This document shows, in pieces, positions 1 to 6,625 of a stretch of 32,124 bases of DNA; positions within the stretch are counted from its first letter, which is position 1, and each line of letters opens with the position of its first letter. The DNA comes from Nanobdellati archaeon (GTDB taxonomy: Archaea > EX4484-52 > WAPT01), in assembly GCA_015520605.1 (NCBI GenBank), contig WAPT01000002.1:1-32124 (forward strand), in the 5' to 3' direction. The position numbers and the translations under genes are program-made. A model generated the notes under the pieces. That model did not search any database and had not been told where the DNA came from. It saw only the letters and a program-made list of their open reading frames with translations.

Positions 1-47
1 ACTATGGCCTCAACATCCTGCAAAGACGCCTCACGGATTTTCATCAT
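1..47 (-). CDS. GNAT-family N-acetyltransferase, N-terminal fragment (cut by window edge)
   Basis: Only the first 15 or so codons lie in the window. They read MMKIREASLQDVEAIV, the usual opening of RimI-like GNAT acetyltransferases (beta1 IRxAxxxD then helix 1). The start is ATG at 47 (or 44). The TATA-like box at 70-80 lies about 28 bp upstream, so a leaderless transcript starting at the ATG is expected. It is divergent from the MFS gene and appears to share that box with it. Substrate cannot be predicted. Family call is from a short stretch only. Confidence 0.5.
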   Translation of the reverse strand, partial: MMKIREASLQDVEAI

Positions 48-69
48 AGCATTTCTGTTCGGCAACAAC

Positions 70-80
70 CTTTTTATATG
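70..80. promoter_or_regulatory. Shared divergent TATA box
   Basis: The run TTTTTATAT sits 27-28 bp from ATG 102 on the plus strand and about 28 bp from ATG 47 on the minus strand. It reads as a TATA box either way, and neither ATG has a Shine-Dalgarno site. Inferred from spacing and sequence. Confidence 0.5.
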
Positions 81-101
81 GATTCCGTATTCAAACATTC
101 C

Positions 102-1283
102 ATGAATAAAGAGCTCGTGAGGAACATAAAGAAAGTTTACATTCTCAATTTCCTAACATCATTCGAGTTCTTTTCAGCTGTAATTATCCCATTCTTTACT
201 CTTTGGGGCAAGCTAAGCCTTGCTCAGGTCTTGATTTTACAGTCCGTTTTCCAGCTAACGATTATGCTGATGGAGGTGCCAACAGGCGCTGTAGCGGACA
301 AGATAGGGAGAAAGTTCTCCCTTGCTATCGGTTTTCTCCTCATTACAGCTGGAGCCATCATCTATGCCAGCTACCCGGATTTCTGGATCTTTGTTCTTGC
401 TGAAGCCCTTTTTGGAACAGGAATTAGCTTTCTCTCCGGAGCTGGAGAAGCCTTTGTTTACGACACGCTAAAGGAGATCGGAAGGGAGAAAGAATCAAAG
501 AGAGTTTTTGCAAGACTCGGGCAATTCAGTTTAGCGGGGCTTGCAATTTCAGCCCCCATTGGAAGTGTTGTAGCTCATTACTTTGGTGTAAGGGCTCCCA
601 TGCTCCTCACAGCCGTTCCGTTTTTCACGGGTTTCCTGATATCCTTAACCCTAAAGGAGCCAAAAGTTCACGAAACAAGAGGAAGGCACAGTTATGTCCA
701 AATAGTAAGGAGCAGCGTTGAAATGTTAAGGAAGCATAGGGAACTCAGGATTCTGGCTTTGGACATGGTGTTGGTTAGCGTGCTTACTTACTTCTACGTC
801 TGGACGTATCAGGCAAAGCTGATGCGGATCGGATTTCCGATAGCCTTTTTCGGTGTTGTACATGCTGCCATTGTGCTGGCGGAAATTGCTGTGTTGCATT
901 TCCTTGAAAGGCTTGAGAGACTCACAGGAGGAAAGAAAAATTATCTGTTTATCTCAGCTGCTTTGCCCGGAGCATGCTATCTCGTCATAGCAGCCTCCTC
1001 CAGCTGGATGATTGTGGTGCCTGCTGTAATTGCAGGTATGGCTTTTGGGAAAACGAGAAGAACGCCAATGATAAACTACATCAACAAATTCGTGGAATCT
1101 CATAACAGAGCAACAACCCTCTCATTCATAAACCTTCTCCACTCGTTGCTGCTCTCAGTGATGAATCCAGTGGTAGGGAAGGCTATGGACATCAATCTAA
1201 ACATTACGCTTGCCATCCTTGGCGTCCTTCTTCTTATAGTAGCTGCAACCACAAGAATCGAGGAGGAGATGTTGCTTGACTAA
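102..1283 (+). CDS. Major facilitator superfamily transporter
   Basis: A 393-residue polytopic membrane protein with about 12 hydrophobic segments. The MFS loop 2-3 signature is clear: GAVADKIGRKFSL, matching GxxxDxxGRK. A charged central loop near residues 195-215 separates the two six-helix halves. I chose ATG 102 over ATG 78 because the TATA-like box at 71-79 covers the upstream ATG, and a start about 27 bp downstream of it falls at 102. There is no ribosome binding site, so translation is probably leaderless. It should export or import a small molecule by proton coupling at the cytoplasmic membrane, but the substrate cannot be read from the sequence. The next gene has its own TATA box, so this is probably monocistronic. 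Confidence 0.8.
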   Translation: MNKELVRNIKKVYILNFLTSFEFFSAVIIPFFTLWGKLSLAQVLILQSVFQLTIMLMEVPTGAVADKIGRKFSLAIGFLLITAGAIIYASYPDFWIFVLAEALFGTGISFLSGAGEAFVYDTLKEIGREKESKRVFARLGQFSLAGLAISAPIGSVVAHYFGVRAPMLLTAVPFFTGFLISLTLKEPKVHETRGRHSYVQIVRSSVEMLRKHRELRILALDMVLVSVLTYFYVWTYQAKLMRIGFPIAFFGVVHAAIVLAEIAVLHFLERLERLTGGKKNYLFISAALPGACYLVIAASSSWMIVVPAVIAGMAFGKTRRTPMINYINKFVESHNRATTLSFINLLHSLLLSVMNPVVGKAMDINLNITLAILGVLLLIVAATTRIEEEMLLD

Positions 1284-1284
1284 C

Positions 1285-1292
1285 ATTTAAAA
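1285..1292 (+). promoter_or_regulatory. TATA box for the small membrane protein gene
   Basis: ATTTAAAA, centred about 28 bp before ATG 1317, overlapping the sequence just after the MFS stop codon. No Shine-Dalgarno site follows, which suggests leaderless transcription. Confidence 0.5.
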
Positions 1293-1316
1293 AGCTCACC
1301 GCTGCACTTTAAGAGC

Positions 1317-1640
1317 ATGACAGGGAAGAAGAAGGAAAAGCACGAAAAAAGCAAAAAGAATAGCAAAGCTGATGAAAAATCGCGCGAAAACATTGGCCTG
1401 ATTGTAACCACGCTTTCCATACTTCTCGGCATCGTGATGGGTTACGCTTCTGCCGCGCTCATCTCAAGGAGTAGCACGGCAATAATCGCCGGTTTGCTCT
1501 TCCTTTTTGTTTACCATCAGGGGATGCTTCGAGCAATAAAATCCCTTGAAAAGGAGGAAATAAGGGGTCTGACCATCCTTCCCTTTTTGACAGCATGGTA
1601 TGCCGCCTGGGTGTTTTTCTATAATTATCTCGCTGGATGA
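1317..1640 (+). CDS. Small membrane protein, three helices, function unknown
   Basis: A 107-residue protein. The first 24 residues are strongly basic and acidic (MTGKKKEKHEKSKKNSKADEK), followed by three hydrophobic segments at about 26-48, 52-69 and 84-104. It has a leaderless start 25-30 bp after the TATA box at 1285. The size and three-helix layout resemble the EMC6-like small membrane proteins annotated in archaea, which are insertase-related, but I see no diagnostic motif, so this is only a suggestion. It lies between an MFS transporter and aspS. aspS has a separate leader with its own binding site. Confidence 0.55.
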   Translation: MTGKKKEKHEKSKKNSKADEKSRENIGLIVTTLSILLGIVMGYASAALISRSSTAIIAGLLFLFVYHQGMLRAIKSLEKEEIRGLTILPFLTAWYAAWVFFYNYLAG

Positions 1641-1641
1641 T

Positions 1642-1652
1642 ACAAATAAAAA
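1642..1652 (+). promoter_or_regulatory. Possible TATA box for aspS
   Basis: The A/T-rich run ACAAATAAAAA follows the stop of the preceding gene. A start about 25 bp downstream would give a leader of roughly 30 nt ending in the GGGGGT site at 1690-1695. Weak call. Confidence 0.3.
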
Positions 1653-1701
1653 AACTCAGCTTGAAAACAAACAACATTACAACTATCTTGGGGGTATAAC
1701 A

Positions 1702-3006
1702 ATGCTAAGGAGCAAATACATAGCTGAGGTTAAACCGGATGATAGTGTTAAGCTTGCCGGCCATGTCTATGAGATAAGGGATCTGGGCAAGCTCGTATTC
1801 ATAATACTTCGTGATCCGACAGGACTAATTCAGGTTGTGGCAAACAGAAAGGCGTGCGGAGATGAGGTATTCGAGAAAGTGAAGAATCTCTCAAAAGAAG
1901 ATTTTGTTGTTGTGGAAGGCAAGGCTGTTGCCAACGAGAAAGCCCCTTACGGTGGAAGAGAGGTTATTCTATCCAAAATTGAAGTTATGGCTGAAAGTGA
2001 GGCACCACTTCCAATAGATGTATCCGGGAAAATAGAGAGCACGCTGGACAAAAGGCTTGATTGGCGCTTCATAGATATGAAAAATCCGGATGTGCTTGGA
2101 ATCTTCATCTTCCAGAGCAAGCTCGTGGGACATATGGAGGAATTCCTGAGGAAGAATCGCTTTGTGAGGATCTTCACCTCAAGGATAACGAGCGCTGCTA
2201 CAGAAGGTGGAGCGGACTACTTCCCGATCCTCTACTTCAACAAGGAAGCTTTCCTTGCCCAGAGTCCGCAGCTTTATAAGGAGAGTGTACTCGTCTCCGG
2301 CATAGATAGAGTGTATGATGTTGGTATGGTTTACAGAGCGGAGCCGCACCACACGCCAAGGCACCTCTGTGAGTACGTCTCCTTTGATGTAGAGATGGTT
2401 GTGGAAAACATGAAAGATGTGCTTGAAATTCAGGAAGGGATGTTAAGGTATGCGTTTGAGAAATTAAATAAGGATGAGTGGGTAAGGGAGTTCCTTGAGA
2501 AAAGGGGTGTTGAGATCACCTTTCCCAAAAAGATTCCGGAGGTTAGTTTTGAGGAGGCCAACGAAATTCTGAAGGGTTTGGGTGTTGAAACTGATGAGCA
2601 CGATCTAACTCCGGAGGGTGAAAGAAGGCTCTGCAGCTACTTTACGGAAAATGAGGAAAGCGAGTTCGTGCTGGTACATAGCTTCCCGTTTGCCAAGAAG
2701 CCATTTTATCTTATGAGGTATGAGGACAATCCCGAACTTACGTATTCCTTCGATCTGCTCTATCGTGGGCTTGAGATAACTTCAGGAGGGCAGAGAGAGC
2801 ATAGGTATGAGGAGAGAGTGAAGAACATAAAGGACAAAGGTCTTGCCGTGGAGCAATTCGATCATTTGCGCTTCTTCAAGTACGGAATGCCACCGCATGC
2901 TGGCTTTGGCCTCGGAATAGAGAGGTTAACGATGAAAATGCTCAACCTGAAAAATGTCAAAGAAGCATCACTAACACCTCGAGACCCCGACAGGCTTGTG
3001 CCGTGA
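1702..3006 (+). CDS. aspS: Aspartyl-tRNA synthetase, archaeal type, probably non-discriminating
   Basis: A 434-residue class IIb synthetase charging tRNA with aspartate in the cytoplasm. It has an N-terminal OB-fold anticodon domain (about 1-105). The catalytic core carries motif 2 around YRAEPHHTPRHLCEYVSFD and motif 3 GFGLGIERLTM near the C-terminus. Length matches the archaeal family. The start is ATG 1702, preceded by a GGGGGT site 7 nt away. An upstream in-frame ATG at 1600 lies inside the previous gene and is rejected. The residue at the AspRS specificity position is His21 (AGH) rather than Trp, and Pro82 is present (KAPYGG). This His/Pro pair is reported for archaeal non-discriminating AspRS, such as that of Methanothermobacter, which also charges tRNA-Asn for GatCAB amidation. 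The specificity call is inference from that comparison. Confidence 0.95.
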   Translation: MLRSKYIAEVKPDDSVKLAGHVYEIRDLGKLVFIILRDPTGLIQVVANRKACGDEVFEKVKNLSKEDFVVVEGKAVANEKAPYGGREVILSKIEVMAESEAPLPIDVSGKIESTLDKRLDWRFIDMKNPDVLGIFIFQSKLVGHMEEFLRKNRFVRIFTSRITSAATEGGADYFPILYFNKEAFLAQSPQLYKESVLVSGIDRVYDVGMVYRAEPHHTPRHLCEYVSFDVEMVVENMKDVLEIQEGMLRYAFEKLNKDEWVREFLEKRGVEITFPKKIPEVSFEEANEILKGLGVETDEHDLTPEGERRLCSYFTENEESEFVLVHSFPFAKKPFYLMRYEDNPELTYSFDLLYRGLEITSGGQREHRYEERVKNIKDKGLAVEQFDHLRFFKYGMPPHAGFGLGIERLTMKMLNLKNVKEASLTPRDPDRLVP

Positions 3007-3051
3007 GATATTAAAGCTAAGCTCCAAATTCCGCTCTTTTTTATCACATTT

Positions 3052-3723
3052 TTATTTCAGAAAGCCAAGCGCCTCGTCTATTCTTGCTATCTCAACTCCA
3101 GTTGTCTGCTCACCCACTACGTAGCCGTAAGAGTTGGCAACAATGCCGCTTCTCACAAAACAGCTACCAAAGTTCACGCTACCCAAATCACCCTCAACAC
3201 GTAGGGTCTTTTCCAGCACCTCGTAGTCCTCCTCGCTGCCGAGGTTGGAGAGTAAAAAGCCCTTGTTTGTTGCTACCGTGTAGCTCCCGGGGAGCTTACT
3301 CCTTGCGATTCTCGAGATGCTCACCTCCACACCAAGAACGTCCTCTATCTTCTTTTTCGATGATTTCAGGTTTTCGGATATCACAGCTCCTTTATCATTG
3401 CAAACCACGAGGTTGCCGAGCACCGTGTGCTTGGATCTGAGGGTGGCGATGTTGATATCTATGCCCGCATCCCTCAAAGCTTTCTTTATGGTCTCTCTTT
3501 CCTTTTCATCCACTATTTTCGGCAGAAGTAGTCCATTGGAGTTAGCTGCCACGAACAGACCTATAAGAGGTGTATCTGCAACACTACAGAATATCTGAGG
3601 CACATGGAGAACCTCATCCACCCTCGGGTAATCAGGGGGTGTGAGTACGAACCTGTCGGTTGCTGTTGCAAACAACCCTATGTTTATATCTCCGTTGTAG
3701 CTTATCTTTGCAACATGAACCAT
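3052..3723 (-). CDS. eif6: Translation initiation factor 6 (aIF6), ribosome anti-association factor
   Basis: A 223-residue protein with the eIF6 pentein fold of five repeats. Repeat units such as IGLFATATDRFVLTP, IGLFVAANSNGLLLP and YTVATNKGFLLS recur through the chain. The protein binds the large ribosomal subunit and blocks 50S-30S joining. It is the last gene of the S19e-PDCD5-L39e-L31e-aIF6 operon, starting 20 bp after the L31e stop. In many archaea this gene is followed by L18a/LX and prefoldin. Here the operon ends and meets aspS convergently across about 45 bp of T-rich DNA on the coding strand of aspS. Confidence 0.95.
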   Translation of the reverse strand: MVHVAKISYNGDINIGLFATATDRFVLTPPDYPRVDEVLHVPQIFCSVADTPLIGLFVAANSNGLLLPKIVDEKERETIKKALRDAGIDINIATLRSKHTVLGNLVVCNDKGAVISENLKSSKKKIEDVLGVEVSISRIARSKLPGSYTVATNKGFLLSNLGSEEDYEVLEKTLRVEGDLGSVNFGSCFVRSGIVANSYGYVVGEQTTGVEIARIDEALGFLK

Positions 3724-3743
3724 TCGAGAACATCACCGGAGTT

Positions 3744-4220
3744 TTATTTTTTTCCGCTATTTTCCTCACTTTCTTTCTTTCCCTCCCCTTCCTCCTTGGC
3801 TTTCTCCTTTTCTTCCATTTTCGCTGTGCTTTTCTCAGCTTCTTTTTCCTCACCCGCTTCTTTCTCTTCTCCTTCAGCCTTCTTTTCTTCGGGTTTTTCA
3901 GCAGCCTCTTCCTTTTCTTCCTTCTTTACCATCTCGAATTGGAACTTATGCTCTGGTAAGGTTACCCATGCAAGCTCCTCGCTAACCTTTGCGGCCCTGA
4001 CTCTTATCCTGCGGGGTGGATTTTTCATTCCCCTCTCCCACAGCTTCTCGTTAAGCTCCTGCGTTATCTTTACCTCCTTAACCTTCATGTGTCTCATGAT
4101 GAATTTCTTGAGTATGTCGACAGCCTTTCTCGTTCTATCGTTGTGAGGCCCATACCACGCATACTTGAGTGGGACTGTGTAAATCATCTCCCTTTGTGTC
4201 TCAACCTTCGCCTCAGTCAT
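3744..4220 (-). CDS. rpl31e: Large-subunit ribosomal protein L31e with long Lys/Glu-rich C-terminal tail
   Basis: Residues 1-93 form a normal L31e: MIYTVPLKYAWYGPHNDRTRKAVDILKKFI, then NPPRRIRVRAAKV and WVTLPE. From about residue 98 the protein runs into about 60 residues of almost only K, E, A, G and S. Archaeal L31e is usually 80-95 residues, so the 158-residue length is due to this tail. L31e sits at the rim of the polypeptide exit tunnel, so the tail could extend into the space where SRP and chaperones act; that is inference. It follows L39e by 13 bp in the translation operon. The reading frame stays open without any frameshift, so the tail is genuinely encoded. Confidence 0.93.
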   Translation of the reverse strand: MTEAKVETQREMIYTVPLKYAWYGPHNDRTRKAVDILKKFIMRHMKVKEVKITQELNEKLWERGMKNPPRRIRVRAAKVSEELAWVTLPEHKFQFEMVKKEEKEEAAEKPEEKKAEGEEKEAGEEKEAEKSTAKMEEKEKAKEEGEGKKESEENSGKK

Positions 4221-4233
4221 TCAGACCACCGCC

Positions 4234-4413
4234 TTAAAAGTCTATTTTGCTCGCACCCCTCCTCCAGTGTCTTGAGCGGAATCTCTTAACAGACCTGAAC
4301 CTCGCTCTTCCGAGGCCAAAGACACGCAAATCTATCCAGCGTGGAGCCGCTTTTGCGCTTTTCTTAGCTTTGACTATCCTCATCTTCTGCCATCCCGTCT
4401 TGTAACGGCCCAT
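4234..4413 (-). CDS. rpl39e: Large-subunit ribosomal protein L39e
   Basis: A 59-codon gene read directly from the minus strand. It begins MGRYKTGWQKMRIVKAKKSA and ends in an arginine-rich stretch RFRSRHWRRGASKIDF. The core matches L39e (K-rich N-terminus, PRW, then RHWRR in place of the common RNWRR). Family length is about 51, so this copy has a few extra residues at the C-terminus. L39e lines the exit tunnel of the large subunit. GGTGAG sits a few bases before ATG 4413. It lies 14 bp after PDCD5 and 13 bp before L31e, the usual L39e-L31e-aIF6 gene order of archaea. Confidence 0.93.
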   Translation of the reverse strand: MGRYKTGWQKMRIVKAKKSAKAAPRWIDLRVFGLGRARFRSVKRFRSRHWRRGASKIDF

Positions 4414-4427
4414 AAATGCTCACCACA

Positions 4428-4763
4428 TCACAGCCTTTTGATTTTCCACTCCCTTTTTCCGCTTGAAAGAGCGTTCAGCAGGCTCTTAAGCTGCTCTTCA
4501 GTTATCGGTTGCCTTATTCTTCCCGCTTGATACAGTTGGAGTATAAGCATCTCAACTTGCTTTGCCAACTCCGGCTTGACAAGCTTTACATTTGCAAGCC
4601 TCTCTCTGGCTGCAGGTTCAAGCAGCCTCTGCATAAGGGCTTTTATCTGCATTTCAATGGCTGCCTGCTGTCTGGCAGCCTCAGCTTCTTCAGCATGCTG
4701 GAGCTGCATTGCCCTCATGTATTCCTCCATTTTCCTTCTCTTTATCTCAGCAAGCTCATCCAT
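4428..4763 (-). CDS. PDCD5-family DNA-binding protein
   Basis: A 111-residue, mainly helical protein. It has an N-terminal charged helix (DELAEIKRRKMEEYM), a Q/A-rich helix (AEEAEAARQQAAIEMQIKALMQRLL) and the conserved core LEPAARERLANVKLVKPELAKQVE...ITEEQLKSLL typical of archaeal PDCD5/TFAR19 homologues. Archaeal members bind nucleic acid and are almost always linked to S19e and L39e, as here. It starts 33 bp after S19e. The precise cellular role is not established. Confidence 0.92.
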   Translation of the reverse strand: MDELAEIKRRKMEEYMRAMQLQHAEEAEAARQQAAIEMQIKALMQRLLEPAARERLANVKLVKPELAKQVEMLILQLYQAGRIRQPITEEQLKSLLNALSSGKREWKIKRL

Positions 4764-4796
4764 GAAACACTACACCCGAAAGAACAGTTGTGCACC

Positions 4797-5321
4797 TCAC
4801 TTTGAACTTTTTGTTTTAGTTTTGCTTTCTTTCTTCCCCTCTTTCTCCTTCTTTTCCTTCGCACCTGTTTTCTCAGTCTGTGAAGTTGTGCTCCTTTCCT
4901 TCTCCTCCAGTTCCCTCACAATCTCAGTTGCAATTTTATCCAAAAAGCTCCTACCCTCGGGGGTTACCTCTCTCCCTTTCAGGCCTTTCTTAACAAACCC
5001 CGCCACCTCAAGCTGCTGTAAACATTTCCTTATTATACTCCCGCTTCCCGGATAAAATTTTTCGGGCGCATGCCCTCTGTTTTTCTTACCTCCATACTTC
5101 CTTCTAAGTCTTGAAACACCTCTCGGCCTTATGTATATCTGCCTCAGGATGGCAGCAGCCCTGTAGTACCACCAGTCTGGCTGGTCGGGAATTCTTTCTT
5201 TATGTCTGCCGGTCTTCACATAAGTAGCCCATACTGGGGGTTTTATGGAATCGACTCCCTTCAGCTTCTGTGCCACTCTCTCAATCAGCATGTTCGGATC
5301 CACATCATATACCGTTGCCAT
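4797..5321 (-). CDS. rps19e: Small-subunit ribosomal protein S19e with charged C-terminal tail
   Basis: A 174-residue S19e. Family landmarks in order are [63 protein letters not shown] and a winged-helix end with [13 protein letters not shown]. Archaeal S19e normally stops near residue 145-150. Here about 30 more K/E/S/T residues follow. S19e binds 18S/16S rRNA in the head of the small subunit. It is first in the operon, with GGTGAT about 6 bases before ATG 5321. The A/T-rich stretch at 5431-5450 or AAATTAAA at 5349-5361 would be its promoter. Confidence 0.94.
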   Translation of the reverse strand: MATVYDVDPNMLIERVAQKLKGVDSIKPPVWATYVKTGRHKERIPDQPDWWYYRAAAILRQIYIRPRGVSRLRRKYGGKKNRGHAPEKFYPGSGSIIRKCLQQLEVAGFVKKGLKGREVTPEGRSFLDKIATEIVRELEEKERSTTSQTEKTGAKEKKEKEGKKESKTKTKSSK

Positions 5322-5430
5322 TCCATCACCGTCCTATAGAATTTTTGGTAGTTTAATTTGTAGCATCAGGGAACTCTATTACGTTTCCTCCGTAAGCCAT
5401 AAGGTTGTAATGTACTGTTTGTGTTGGGTA

Positions 5431-5450
5431 AGATTTTTAAATATTTAATT
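5431..5450 (-). promoter_or_regulatory. Probable TATA element of the S19e operon
   Basis: On the minus strand the stretch reads AATTAAATATTTAAAAATCT. A start about 25 bp on would give a leader of about 90 nt for S19e. That leader holds a 15-codon ORF (5353-5400, MAYGGNVIEF...) of unknown meaning. A second A/T patch at 5349-5361 could instead drive a short leader. Confidence 0.35.
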
Positions 5451-5461
5451 TTTCGCCGTTT

Positions 5462-5626
5462 GGGAAAGGACGCTGGAACGAGTAGAATGGATATAGAGAG
5501 GGCAGGCAACTATTCATAACCTACGCAGCTCCTCATCTATTTTTCTTGCTATCCTTCTTATTCTCTCGAATTCTTTTTCTATATCCCTCTCTATTTCCCT
5601 TATGGTTCCTTCCAGCGTCCTTTCCC
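5462..5626 (-). repeat. Imperfect inverted repeat joining the 3' end of the HTH gene to its downstream DNA
   Basis: A perfect 17-bp arm, GGGAAAGGACGCTGGAA (5462-5478), is the reverse complement of 5610-5626 inside the HTH gene. A second collinear pair matches 5493-5502 (ATAGAGAGGG) with 5585-5594. In the minus-strand transcript the end of the coding sequence could fold back on the 3' untranslated region over about 41 bp, with about 82 nt of loop. It may be a terminator or decay signal, or the scar of an inverted duplication. Confidence 0.7.
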
Positions 5627-5915
5627 TTAACTCGTAGCCGCCCTGCGTCCTCACGATCATGCCTACTCTGATGTACTTCTGGAGGTGGTGTACCACCGTG
5701 CTCCTAGAAAGCTTCACTTCCTGAGCAAGAACTTCAGGCTTTACAGGCCCGTTTTTTATGGAATGCTTCAGAATGCACAGCAGAAGCTTAGCAGATGTCT
5801 TTTCAATATCCCTTCCCTTAATTAACCCTAAACATTCACATACCCACTCAAGCATTTCCTTAAAGCTCTCTTCATCCGGGAGCTTTTTTTCTTTTACCGT
5901 AATCTCCTTCCTCAT
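5514..5915 (-). CDS. ArsR-like winged-helix regulator, candidate heat-shock repressor
   Basis: A 133-residue protein. Residues about 40-97 form a winged helix: KLLLCILKHSIKNGPVKPEVLA, then the recognition helix LSRSTVVHHLQKYIRVGMIV and wing TQGGYELRERT. A C-terminal charged helix (EIERDIEKEFERIRRIARKIDEEL) probably dimerises. The gene is divergent from hsp20-cdc48 over 118 bp, with the two TATA boxes side by side (5942-5953 minus, 5961-5972 plus). In Archaeoglobus fulgidus the heat-shock regulator HSR1 is linked with cdc48 and an hsp20 gene, and Phr of Pyrococcus has similar targets. A repressor of this cluster and of itself is therefore likely by analogy, not proven. Operator half-sites of the HSR1 type were not evident. 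Its 3' end is part of a long inverted repeat. Confidence 0.82.
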   Translation of the reverse strand: MRKEITVKEKKLPDEESFKEMLEWVCECLGLIKGRDIEKTSAKLLLCILKHSIKNGPVKPEVLAQEVKLSRSTVVHHLQKYIRVGMIVRTQGGYELRERTLEGTIREIERDIEKEFERIRRIARKIDEELRRL

Positions 5916-5941
5916 AATTAATCATATTTACCCCTGCAAAA

Positions 5942-5972
5942 CTTTTTTAAATCTTTCGATAAATTATAATTA
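5942..5972. promoter_or_regulatory. Back-to-back promoters of the HTH regulator and hsp20
   Basis: On the minus strand GATTTAAAAAAG (5942-5953) lies about 32 bp before ATG 5915. On the plus strand AAATTATAATTA (5961-5972) contains the perfect palindrome AATTATAATT and lies about 67 bp before hsp20, giving a leader of about 40 nt with a strong binding site. A repressor bound between them could control both. Confidence 0.5.
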
Positions 5973-6033
5973 TTGTTGAAATGATTTCGTCAAAAACAAA
6001 ACCAATTATACAGAGATCGGGAGGTGATGGTAT

Positions 6034-6498
6034 ATGGTGTGGAGACGTGATCCTTTTGAAGAGATGCACAGACTTATAGACAGGATGGAAAGGCTATTTG
6101 AGGAGGACTGGGATTTCGAGTTCGGTCCTGCAAGGATAAGATTCGGCTGGAGAGGCCCAGCTCTTGAAGGTTTCAGAGAGCCACTGGCGGACGTCTTTGA
6201 GACTGAGAATGAGGTCATCGTTACTGTGGAGCTACCGGGGGTAAAGAAAGAGGACATTGAAGTCAACGTAACGGAGAATGCTGTAGAAGTAAAGGCCAAG
6301 ATAAAAGAAGAGTATAAGGAAGAGAAAGAAGGGATTTACAGAATGGAGAGGAGTTACAGGGGCTTCTACAGAGTCATACCACTGCCTGCTGAGGTGAAGC
6401 CAGAGGAGGCTAAGGCTACTTACAAGAACGGTGTGCTGGAGATAAGGATACCGAAGGCCAAGGAGAGCACGAAAGGCACTAGAGTAAAGGTCGAGTAA
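6034..6498 (+). CDS. hsp20: Small heat-shock protein, Hsp20/alpha-crystallin family
   Basis: A 154-residue chaperone. The N-terminal arm is [24 protein letters not shown]. The alpha-crystallin domain covers about 48-140, with [37 protein letters not shown] and the conserved A-x-x-x-N-G-V-L-E-I-R ([13 protein letters not shown]). The family usually ends in an IxI motif. Here IRIP may serve, as the tail is short. It holds unfolding proteins in the cytoplasm as oligomers. GGGAGGTGAT at 6019-6028 is a near-perfect complement to the 16S rRNA end, 9 nt before the ATG. It lies upstream of cdc48, which has its own TATA and binding site. Confidence 0.95.
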   Translation: MVWRRDPFEEMHRLIDRMERLFEEDWDFEFGPARIRFGWRGPALEGFREPLADVFETENEVIVTVELPGVKKEDIEVNVTENAVEVKAKIKEEYKEEKEGIYRMERSYRGFYRVIPLPAEVKPEEAKATYKNGVLEIRIPKAKESTKGTRVKVE

Positions 6499-6577
6499 AG
6501 CAGTACGTTTCTCCTTCGTTTTCAGTTTTTTGTTCCACTGTTGTTTATTTTTTTTGCAGAATTTTTCAACGGAACCC

Positions 6578-6622
6578 ATATTATTTATTTTTTCACTCTA
6601 TATCATGGTAACGGAGGTGATC
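6578..6622 (+). promoter_or_regulatory. TATA box and ribosome binding site deciding the cdc48 start
   Basis: A TATA-like run ATATTATTTATT at 6578-6589 would place transcription start near 6605. GGAGGTGA at 6613-6620 then lies 8 nt before ATG 6626 (5 nt before ATG 6623). ATG 6605 and farther upstream starts are therefore unlikely. Confidence 0.55.
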
Positions 6623-6625
6623 ATG

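Noticed and set aside
1600-1701. Upstream extension of aspS to ATG 1600
   Set aside because: Would overlap the previous gene and has no alignment with AspRS; ATG 1702 has a good GGGGGT site.
5353-5400. 15-codon leader ORF (MAYGGNVIEF...) before S19e
   Set aside because: Too short to judge, no binding site, and the S19e transcript start is uncertain; mentioned only as part of the leader.
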